From Cyanophora paradoxa (taxonomy: Eukaryota; Glaucocystophyceae; Cyanophorales; Cyanophoraceae): DNA of 64,000 nucleotides. Each line of letters begins with the position of its first letter. Within the stretch, counting starts at the first letter, position 1. Under the pieces are notes generated by a model. It saw only the letters and a list, made by a program, of their open reading frames with translations. It did not search any database and was not told the origin of the DNA. The stretch lies in contig QPMI01000272.1 of NCBI GenBank assembly GCA_004431415.1, forward strand, positions 1-64,000, read 5' to 3'. The position numbers and the translations under genes were made by a program. Positions 55,316 to 64,000 of the stretch are shown piece after piece.

Positions 55316-55883
55316 CTTTCTCTTTTCCTCGCCGGCAGCTATGAAACAGTTTTGATAATGGTTCCTCCTGGGGTTTCTTTTCTTTCACTGTAACACGTTT
55401 TTCCTTGTCGTGGCTCTCTTGGATTAGTGTGAGTGCATTCTCATGATCAGTACATATGCTTCTAGCTTGAGAATGAACTTCGGAATTCGAAAGCTTCCTA
55501 GACTCCGAGGCTCCAATTCAAACATGGTGCCACCCGCGACTCGGCGAGACGGGCAGTGGTTGGGGCGACGCCGGGCCCCCGAAAGGAAGGAGAGGCCTAG
55601 GGAGGAACCGGGCAGATGGAAGCAATCGAAGTTTGATGCATATGGCGGCGCGCACAGGGGGCTGGCCACGGGTCCGCGGCTCGACTCCAGCCGCTTCCAC
55701 TTCGAGCTGGGCTTAAGCACTGCGGCATGCGCATGCGGCTCGAGCTCATCGTCTTAGCTAAGCGCGCCAACCATAGCTAGACCCGCTTGCGCAGGCGCTG
55801 AACACTGACAAAAGCCTATGAGTTGGCAGCCAACGCAAGTTAGCCTTCGGACTTAGCTAGCAACCGGAGATAGCGAGGACCAT
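55316..55883. other. Intergenic region
   Basis: About 570 bases between two same-strand genes, with no convincing exon on either strand. It contains GGAATTCGAAAGC (about 55485) and several GCTAGC/AGCTAG words (about 55754-55860). It probably holds the 3' UTR of the rubredoxin-like gene and the promoter of the STAND gene. Confidence 0.45.
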
Positions 55884-58800
55884 ATGGCAAACGCGTACGA
55901 TAGCTACAGCTATCTCAGCGACACCCGAGGGCCGAGCGACTGGGACTTCGAGGCGTCTGGCTACACCGGCCAGTCCGGCCTGTCGAGGGCGCGCTCGGCC
56001 GTTCCATCGGCACTTCGGGCCGCTTCCAGCCTCGGGGCCTTGATCGTCCCGCCCGCTGCCGGTCCGCAGCGCTGCCGCGCGCGCTCTCCATCTTTGCACT
56101 GACGGCCGCGGTCCCCTGCGGATGCTGCGCAGAGAGGCCAAAGACGACTACCGGCGGGCTGCGCGGGAGGGCGATCGGCGCTTCAAAGACAGGAGCCTGG
56201 GTGGGCCGCGACGGCCACGTCGAGAGCAATGTCCACTTCAAGAAGCGCTCGCAAGGAGCGCGCCTGGGCGCCAGCAGCTCGGCGGGGGGTGCCCGGCTTG
56301 CCGCCCCCGCGCTCCTGCGCCGCTGAGGCGTGCGCGCGCCCGCAGCGCTGCCGGCGGTGCCCCCGCTGATGCACCCGGAGTGGAACCGGCCCTCGACCAG
56401 CGCCTCGGCCCTCTCCATGCGGCAGCAGCTCTTCACGCCGAGCGGCACCGTGCGCCCGCGCTCGCCCCTCGCGCCCGCCGCGCGCCGACGCCCCCGCAGA
56501 TCCGGCCGGCCTCGCGGGCAGCGCAGAACGCGGGGCGGCGGCGCGTGCTCCTGGGGCGCGACGAGGAGGAGGAGCAGCGGGTGCGGGGCGCCCCTCCCTC
56601 GGGCCCCCCCGTCGCCCCTGACGCCCCGAGACGCGGCAGGCTTCCTCCGCGGCGCTGCAGCTCCTGCTCCCGCCGAAGACGCCGGGGCCCGGGGCGCGCG
56701 GGGGGCCCCGCTCGGGGCCGGAGAAGCCGCCGGCCAGGCGCTCGGGGTTCGACCCGCGGAACGCGATCCAGCAGGCGCGCCCCGGCGCCCCGCCCCGCCC
56801 CGCCAGTCTGACTTGGCGCAGATGTGGGACAAGGAGTTCGCGGCGATGATGGCCGAGTCCGAGGTCCGCGCCCCCCGGCGGGGCGACACGAAGCAAAGCG
56901 GGGCCGAGGCGGCGGGGGCGGCGGGGGCAGGTGGAGGCGCAGAAGATCGTGGACCTGCGCTCGCGCCTCCTCTCCCAGATCATCGACGAGGAGGGCTTCC
57001 ACCTCGAGAAGGCCCCGCGCTCGCCCGCCCAGCCGGCCCGCGGTCGCCCCTGGGCCGAGCGGGCGGGCGGGGGCAGGTGCGGGGCGCGTTCGACGGGACG
57101 GAGGAGGCGGCGGTCGAGTTCCTCGAGGGCGCCGAGGAGTGGCTCCAGGTCGGGCCGGGCCCCCTTGCTCCACGGGGCGCCCCGCCTGTTCTGAGGGGCG
57201 GGTGGCGGGGGCAGCGGAAGGAGGACGAGGTGTGGGCGGCGGCGGGGCTGGACCCCGAGGAGCCCGTCTTCGCCCGCGAGCGCGAGCGCGTCCACTCCGC
57301 CGCCCTCGCACGCAGGTGCGGCCCGCCCCGCCCTCGGGGAGGGGCGAGGGGGCTCTGAGGGCGGGGCGGCGCGCAGGGACGAGATGGAGCAGCGGCGGGC
57401 GCTGCGGGGCGTGCGCAGGCTCAACGAGGACCCCTCCGCGGCGGCGGGCGCGGCGACCGGCCGGCGCCGTTCCAGCTTCGGCCTCGGCCTCAACGGCGGC
57501 GGCGGTCCGCTTTCGATCCCCCGTCCTCCTCCCCCTTCTCCTCCGCGACGTGAGCGGGGGCGGGGTGCAGGGGCGCGGGTGCGGCGGGGGAGCGTGATGA
57601 TGCTGGAGCGGCCGGAGCCGCCGCCGCACGACGCGGGCGAGGACGCCCTCCAGCTCTCCCGCTCCTCCCTCCTCCAGGCGCGCACCCCTCCGCCCCGGCC
57701 CCGGCCCCGGCCCCGCTTCCGCCCGCCCTCGGCCTGAGCGCCGCGCGGGCAGGACGCGCTGGAGCGGGCGGGGGCCCCCGCGGACGGCCGCGAGGACACC
57801 GCCCAGGGCCAGAGGTGCGCGACCCCGCGCTTCTCGGCAGCTCGGCAGCTCGGCAGCTCGGCCTCGGTCCCTGAGGCTCGCCCGCGCGCGCCGTCCCGCA
57901 GGCAGTGGGCGGTGGAGAAGGAGATGGAGCCGGACGACCGGGCGCTGGAGCTGATGACGGCCGCCGCCGCCGCCGCCACACGCCGCGCCCTCGACGAGCT
58001 CGAGGAGCTCAAGGAGCGACGCCGGGCGGGGCACCCCGTCACCGTCCGCGTCTGCGTCTCCTGCACCACGCGGGCCCGCCATGCTTCCGCCCCGCCCTGC
58101 CTCTTCCGCCCCTCCTCTCACGCTCTCGCGGGGCAGGACACGCACGGGGAGCGGCAGTGCCTGCAGGAGGCGAGCGGGATCCCGGCCCGGCCCAGGCGGG
58201 GCGGGGGAGGGCGGGCGGGCTGAGGGCGGGGCGGGGGCGCAGGAGGTGGCGCCGGCGCTGGACGCGTGGGGCGCGCAGTACGGCATCCGCTTCGAGTTCG
58301 TCGACGCCGCCACCCGCGGTCCGCCCCGCCCCTGCCCCGCCCCCGCCCGCGCCTGCCCTTGACGAGGCGGGCAGCGGCGCGGACGCGGGCGGAGCGGGCG
58401 CCGGAGGTGAACGCGATGTACGACGCCCTCGACCGCGTCGACGCGTGCGCCCCGCCCCGCCCCGCCCCCTCTGCACGAAGGAAGACCCCGATCTCGGGCG
58501 GGCGGGGCGCAGGTGCCGGCCCTTCTTCGTGGGGATCGTGACGCAGCGCTGGGGCGAGGTGCCCCCGCGCTACACCGACCAGCCCGGCGGCCCCGCGGCG
58601 CCCCACGCCCGCTGGCTCGACCTCTGGAAGCCAGGCTTCTCCGTGCCCGCCCCCCCGCCCGCCCCGCCCGCCCCGCCCCGCCCCGCCCCCCTCGCCTGAC
58701 CCGAGGGGCCGCGGGGCAGTTCACGGCGCTGGAGCAGGTGTACGGGGCGGTGCGGCTCGGGGCGCAGCTGGCGAGCCGCCAGCACGCCTTTGTCTTCCTC

Positions 58801-61800
58801 CGCCACGACGGCTTCCTCCAGCGCGCCACCCGCGACCAGCACGACTACTTCCGGCGCGCCCCCCGCGTGCCGCTACCCCCTGGAGGGGGGTACGGCGCTC
58901 TGACGGGGGCGCAGGGACCCGCCGGAGACGCGGGCGCTGGACGAGCTCCGCCTCGACAGCCTCCGCCGCTTCCTCAAGCAGTCCCCGGGGTGCGCCCCGT
59001 ACCCCTCAACCGCCGCATTCCTGTACCCCCGTGAGGTTGACCGCTGCTGTAAGGGTGGAGTGCTACGGGTACTCGTGCGTCATGGACGACCTCTGGGACA
59101 ACCTCGGCCGCGGCGGCTGGCGGTATCCCCCTTCCTCTCATCCTCCTCCCCACTTTCCAACTTTCGGCGCAGGGTGACGGGCCTCTCGGCCTTCCGCGAG
59201 TCGGTCATCGCGTGCATCAAGCGCTCCGTCATCGCCGAGTTCGCCCTCCAGGCCCGCCCCGCCCCCCCCGCCCCGCCCCGCCCCGTACCCCCCTCCCAAC
59301 TCATCCCCCCCCCAGGACCTGCCGAAGGAGCACCGGATGGAGCGGGCGGCGCAGGAGGCGTTCATGCGGGAGCGGGCGGCGCCGTTCTTCGGGCGGGGGG
59401 ACGCCCTGCGCGCCGTCGCGCAGTTCGTGCACCACTGGGCGCACCCCCACGGGCCCCACCAGCGCCCCGGCGACGCCGCCCTCCTCCTCGCCGGTCCGGC
59501 CCCCGCCCGCACGCCCGCCCGTGCCCTTCCGAGGCTTATTCCAGGCGGGGGGCAGGGGAGGCGGGGATCGGGAAGACGGCGACGCTCGCGCGCTTCCTGC
59601 GCGAGGCGTGCGACTCCCGCACCGCCTTCCCCGGCGTCCGCGTGCGCGTACCCCCCCCCGTCTTTCCTCCGCATGTGCCCCCGTTCTCCGCCCCTCGAGC
59701 GCCCCCGGCAGGTGGCGTACGTCTTTGTGGGGGCCTCGGTGCAGTCCTGGTACGCCCGGGACGTCCTCAATGTGCGTAGCCCCCCGACCCCTCGCTCCCC
59801 CCGCCGTCCTGCTCGCCTCAAGGGCCGCCTCGCCTCAGTGGCTGTGCGAGGAGATGGAGGAGAAGCCGCGGCGGGCGGTGGAGACGAAGCTCCTCGACGA
59901 CCGCCGCGCCCGCCCCGCCTCCCCCTCCTTCCTCGCCGCCAACCCCACCTTCGTGCCCCCGCTCCAGGCCCGCCCCGCCCCTCGCCCCTAGGGGAGGCCG
60001 GCCTGAGCTCGGGGGGCCCCGCCGCCGCGCAGGAGGTGCGGCGGCCGCAGTACGAGGAGCTGGCGACGCGCTTCCGGGAGCTCGTGTGGCGCTACGACCA
60101 GCAGAAGCTCCTCATCGTCCTCGACGGGCCCGCCCGCCCGCCCCCGCCGCCCCGCCCCGCCCTTTCGTTCCGCTGTTCGAGCGGGGTGCGGGGCGGGGCG
60201 GGGCAGGGCGAACCAGATGGTGTTCGGGCAGGACGACTCGCCGACGGCGTGGATCCCGCACTGGGCCGACGTCTCCGGCTTCGTCAAGATCGTCGTCTCC
60301 TCCATCGACCCCGCCCCCTTCCTCGGCCGCGTCCGCCCGCCCCCATCCCCTCCTCCTCTGATCGCCCGCGCGCCCTTCTTCTGAGGCGCGGGCAGCTGAC
60401 GGAGGCGCCGACGAAGTTGGCCCGCGCGCCCCCGGCGGCCCCCGCGCCGCACGGGCAGCACCAGCACCACCACAACGAGGAGTCGAACGTGGTGGTCCTG
60501 CGCCCGCTGCTCAAGGCCGAGAGCGAGGCCCTCCTTCAGGCCGTGCGCTGCCGCCCGCCGCTCCTCCCGCCTCCGCCTCCGCCTCCGGCCCCCGCCCCCC
60601 CGCCCACGCCCACGCCCGCTCGCAGGACGAGGTCGTCGCGTCGGACAAGGACGCCGCCGTGCGCCCGCCCGCGCCCCCGCCGCGCCCACGGGCCCCCAAG
60701 GCTGAGGCCGCGCGCAGGCGATCGGGGAGGGGGCGGCGGCGAAGCGGGACGGGGGCAAGCCCCTCTACCTGCGCCTCCTCGCCCGCGAGCTCGCCGCCAC
60801 CGCCGCCCCCGTCCGCACCCTCCCCTCCCACCCCTCTCCGTTCTTCTTCTTCTCAGGGTGGGCGGGGCAGGGTGCGGGGCTGGGGGCGGCGGCGGCGGGG
60901 CTGCCGGGGACGGTGGACGGGCTGCTGGAGCGGGTGCTGGCGCGCCTCGAGTCGGTCCACCGGCGCGACGTCGTCCGCGGCACCCTCTGCCTCGTCGCCT
61001 GCGCCCGGTCCGCCCCGCCGCGCCCCGTCCAGAAGAAGACGAAGAGGCTAACGAGGGGCCGGGCGGGCGGGCGGGGGCCAGGCACGGGGTGGCGGTGCGG
61101 GACCTGCGCGAGCTCCTCGCCCTCCTCAACTGCCCCGTGCCCCAGGAGGCCCGCGCGGACGGGCGGCGGGCCGCTCCCCTCTGCGCTGACGGGCGGGGGG
61201 CAGGACCTGGACGAGCTGCTGGCGCCGGGCTCGGCGGCGGGCCTCAGCGCGCTGCTGCGGCGGAGCCCTGGGCGCGAGGAGGACGGCGGCGACCACCTCG
61301 CCTTCATCCACAGGCGCGCCCGCCCCCGAGGACCAGAGCTAGAGTCGGAGCCTCACGGGGGGGGGCGGGGCGCGCAGGGAGGTCAAGCGGGCGGTGCGCT
61401 GCCGCTACCTCCACGCCTGCACGGCCGGCGGGGACAAGGACCCCAAGGCCCGCCCCGGCCCCAAGGGCCCCCCGGGCCCCGGTGCGCCCCCCCCCGCCCC
61501 CGCCCCCGCCCCCGCCCCCTCCTCTCAGGGGCGGGCGGGGCAGGGTGCCTGGAGTACCGGGCGGGGGACGCCGACTGCGGGCACCTCGCCCCCTGGAGCG
61601 GCGCCGTCGTCCTCGGGCCCTGGGAGGACAAGGGTGCCCCCGGCGCGCCCCCCGAGCTAGCTCGCGTGCGCCGGCGCCGACGCGGGGGCGGGCGCCGAGC
61701 AGAGGGGCGCGTGCACCGGGCGTTGGCGCGGCTGTACCTCTCGCGGGCGGTGAGCCCGGCGCGGGACCGGCTGTGGCACACGCGGCGGAGCGCGGAGTGG

Positions 61801-64000
61801 GTGGAGCTGCGGCGCCACCTCGCCCTCGGCCTCTCCTGGGACCTCGTCTACCGCGCCGAGAACGCCCTCGGTCCGCCCCGCCCCCCGCCCCCCGCCCCCC
61901 GCGCCTATCCGACTCTCTCTCTTTATATCCGACCTCCGCGGCCCCGCAGCGATCAGCGGAGCGGCGATGGACCCGCACGAGGTAGGCCCCCGCACCCCTC
62001 GCCGGCCCCCCGCCGCCCCCTCCTCACTCCCGCGCCCCTCTCTCGCAGGTTTGGGTGCGCGGCCTCGAGCCGGATCGGCTCTCGCGTGCCCCGCGCCCGT
62101 AACCCTCCGCTTTCGCCGCAGTCGATCGTGACGTCGCTCCACCGGCGGGCCCCGTTCCTCGCCGGTCCGCACCCCGCGCCTCGGGCCGGGACCCGGGGCC
62201 CGCCTCACGCGCCCGCACGCAGGCTTCCCGGGGTACTCGCACGTGCCGCCGGGCGTGCCGACGCCGCGGGAAGCCCTCGGGAGCCGCGCGGCCGCCCCCG
62301 TCGCGGGCCCCGGCGCCCCGGAGCGGGAGCGGGACTCGCCGCCGCGGGCGCGCCCCTCCAAGTCCGTTGGCATCAACTCCCGCCTGGACCTCGGCCCCGA
62401 GGCGCGGGGCGGCGGCGGTGGCGGCTCCGCTGCCGCGCCCCCCTCCTCCTCCCTGAACCTCGCCGGCGCCGGGCGGGCCGCGGGGGCGCCCTCGAAGCCG
62501 CGCTCGACGCTGGGGGTGGGGGGCGGGGCGGCGGGGCGGCGTGCTGCGGCCGACCTGCGCCCCGCCTACGCCGACGAGCCGGGCCTCCTCCGCCTCGCCA
62601 GCCTCCAGTACCCCGTGCGCGTCCTCCCGCTCCCCCCCCCCCCCATGTACCCCGGCCAGGCTCCGACGCCCCCGGGGGCACGGGCAGTGGATCGGGGCGG
62701 ACGCGCGGGCGCTCTCGGGGGCGCTGGCGGAGGACCTGCCGCTCGCCCTCCTCGACCTCTCTGGCAACCCCGCCCTATCCCGCGAGCACGTGCGCACCCC
62801 GCCCCCCCACCCGCCCCGAGCCCCGACCGTTTGCCCGGCCGCCGGCCCCGCGCGCCGCTCTGACGCGGGGGGCGGCCAGCTTCGGGAGATCTTTTCGTCG
62901 CTGCGGGAGAACCGGACGCTGCGGACGCTCTGCGTGGCGGGGACGCGCCCCGGGGAGGCGGCCGTCGCGGAGCTCGCGTCGGCCCTCGCGGAGAACGGGA
63001 CGCTGACGGAGCTCGACCTCTCCGACTGCGGCCTGCGCGGGGAGGCGGCGGCGGCGCTGGCGCGGCCGCTGGAGAGCCGCTACTGCGCCCTCCGCTCCCT
63101 CCGCCTCTCCCGCTGCGCCATCGCCGACGACGGGTCCGCCCGGGCCCCCACCGGAGAGGCGCCTCTCGCGCTGGGCTCTGAGGGGGCGCGGGGGCAGGTG
63201 CGCGGCGCTGGCGGGGGTGCTGCCGCGGGCGGCGCGCCTCACGGCGCTGGACGTGTCGGCGAACGGGATCACGCACCGGACGGCGGTGGCCCTCTTCAAG
63301 GCCCTCGGCGAGAACGCGACCCTCAAGCACCTCGCCCTCGCCGCCAACCCCATCGGCGTCCGCCCCGCCCCGCCCCGCACGCCCCGCGCGGCGCGGCCGG
63401 CCGACTCGGGGCGGGGCAGGACGAGCCGCTCTCGTACCTGGCGGCGAGCCTGCGGCAGAACGGGACGCTCACGGGGCTCGTCTTCGGGAGCCAGTCCGCC
63501 GGCCACGCCGGCATCGGCTGCACCTCCGAGGCGCGGCCCCCTCCCCCCCCCCCCCCCCCCCCCCCGCCCCCTCCCCGCCCCCGCCGAGGCCTGGGGCGCG
63601 GGCGCAGGGGGCGTCGGCGATCGCGGAGGCGCTGGAGCAGAACCGCGCCCTCACCTCCCTCGACCTCGACAGCAACGGGGTGGACGACCGGGGGGCGGCC
63701 GCCTTCGTCCGCGTCCTCCGCTGGAACCGCTCCATCATTCACCTCGACCTCACCGTCCGCCCCGCGCCCCGTCCCCCGCCCCGCCTCCTCGCCCCATGCC
63801 CGGCGCAGGAGAACCGGTGCGGGGAGGAGGCGCTGGCGGCCGTCCGAGACGCCCTCCGCCTCAACCGCGAGTCCGCCCCGCTCCCGCCCCTCTCCAATCC
63901 GCTTCGGGCCCTAACGGGGCCCCCCAGGTACTTCTGGCGGCGGGACGCGCAGCGCGGGGCCGCCGGGGCGGTCCCCTCCGCGAGCCTCGCCTCCGTGCGG
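55884..64000 (+). CDS. Giant STAND NTPase: coiled coil, DUF4062-like, NACHT-type ATPase, leucine-rich repeats (3' end beyond window)
   Basis: From ATG 55884 (MANAYDSYSYLSDTRGPSDW) many short exons keep one reading frame to the edge. A coiled-coil region comes first (VEAQKIVDLRSRLLSQIIDE, MEPDDRALELMTAAAAAATR). A DUF4062-like region follows (about 58035-58560): VTVRVCVSCTT, EEVAPALDAWGAQYGIRFEF, EVNAMYDALDRVDACR, RPFFVGIVTQRWGEVPPRY. Then FFGRGDALRAVAQFV and Walker A GEAGIGKTATLARFL (split by an intron at 59491-59551), Walker B KLLIVLDGANQM (about 60110), WADVSGFVKIVVSSIDPAPF, LPGTVDGLLERVLARLESVH, and an all-helical segment. The C-terminus (about 62680-63850) has leucine-rich repeats: LPLALLDLSGNPAL, ENRTLRTLCVAGT, ENGTLTELDLSDCGL, LTALDVSANGIT, NATLKHLALAANPIG, NRALTSLDLDSNGV, NRSIIHLDLTENRC. 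STAND ATPases are switch proteins that assemble when they sense a ligand. Continuity across 61.9-62.3 kb is supported by phase-matched introns (for example 62056-62120). Ligand and role unknown. Confidence 0.72.

Noticed and set aside
56433-58829. Minus-strand open frame of about 800 codons
   Set aside because: It is antisense to exons of the STAND gene, consists of Arg/Pro/Ala/Gly low-complexity residues, and contains no recognisable motif. It is a shadow of the high GC content.
1-64000. Prokaryotic reading of the window (operons, CRISPR, ribosome binding sites)
   Set aside because: Known protein families are recovered only by splicing across GT/GC-AG introns. No CRISPR-like spaced repeats or Shine-Dalgarno-led gene series were seen.

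Overview
This window looks like nuclear DNA of a photosynthetic eukaryotic microalga. It is very GC-rich, and its genes are cut by many tiny introns, mostly about 45-110 nt. Most are GT-AG; at least four read best as GC-AG. A CTGAC-like branch point often lies only 8-15 nt before the acceptor. Several products point to a plastid: a plant-type MGDG synthase, a DWARF27-like carotenoid isomerase, a rubredoxin-like protein, and several N-termini that resemble transit peptides. The sequence alone does not identify the species or algal lineage. Exon structures were read by eye, so inner exon borders and some gene ends are approximate.

Layout. 1-3.3 kb is gene-poor. It holds a 489-bp hAT-like MITE with an 8-bp target duplication and a perfect 45-bp inverted repeat. 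Next come a membrane protein gene (-, 3.6-5.5 kb), a SKI2-type exosome helicase (+, 6.1-13.2), a D27-like isomerase (-, 13.5-15.3) head-to-head with an Mpo1/DUF962 membrane protein (+, 15.3-16.4), a plastid-type alpha/beta hydrolase (-, 16.5-18.8), an F-box protein (+, 19.5-21.4), MGDG synthase (-, 21.8-25.0), a coiled-coil protein (+, 25.3-27.5), a conserved protein of unknown function with plant relatives (-, 28.3-30.9), a possible small ankyrin gene (-, 31.2-31.7), an armadillo-repeat protein (-, 31.8-34.8), a large unknown protein with a His/Tyr/Gly-rich tail (+, 35.1-38.6), a multi-GAF hybrid histidine kinase (+, 38.9-47.2), a possible small gene (-, 47.8-48.4), an NTF2-like protein (-, 48.9-50.1), a bacterial-type NAD+-dependent DNA ligase carrying introns (+, 50.2-53.8), a rubredoxin-like membrane protein (+, 54.4-55.3), and a very large STAND NTPase (+, 55.9 kb to beyond the right edge).

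Many neighbours are divergent pairs with short shared 5' regions, so bidirectional promoters are likely. Plastid functions recur (galactolipid synthesis, carotenoid modification, rubredoxin, the hydrolase), but the genes do not form one pathway.

The strongest candidate for something undescribed is the STAND protein. It joins an N-terminal DUF4062-like region, a NACHT/AAA-type P-loop ATPase and C-terminal leucine-rich repeats, an NLR-like layout in an alga. Also notable are the intron-bearing LigA with its duplicated 193-bp segment, the hAT-like MITE, and the ARM gene built on a one-repeat-per-exon plan.
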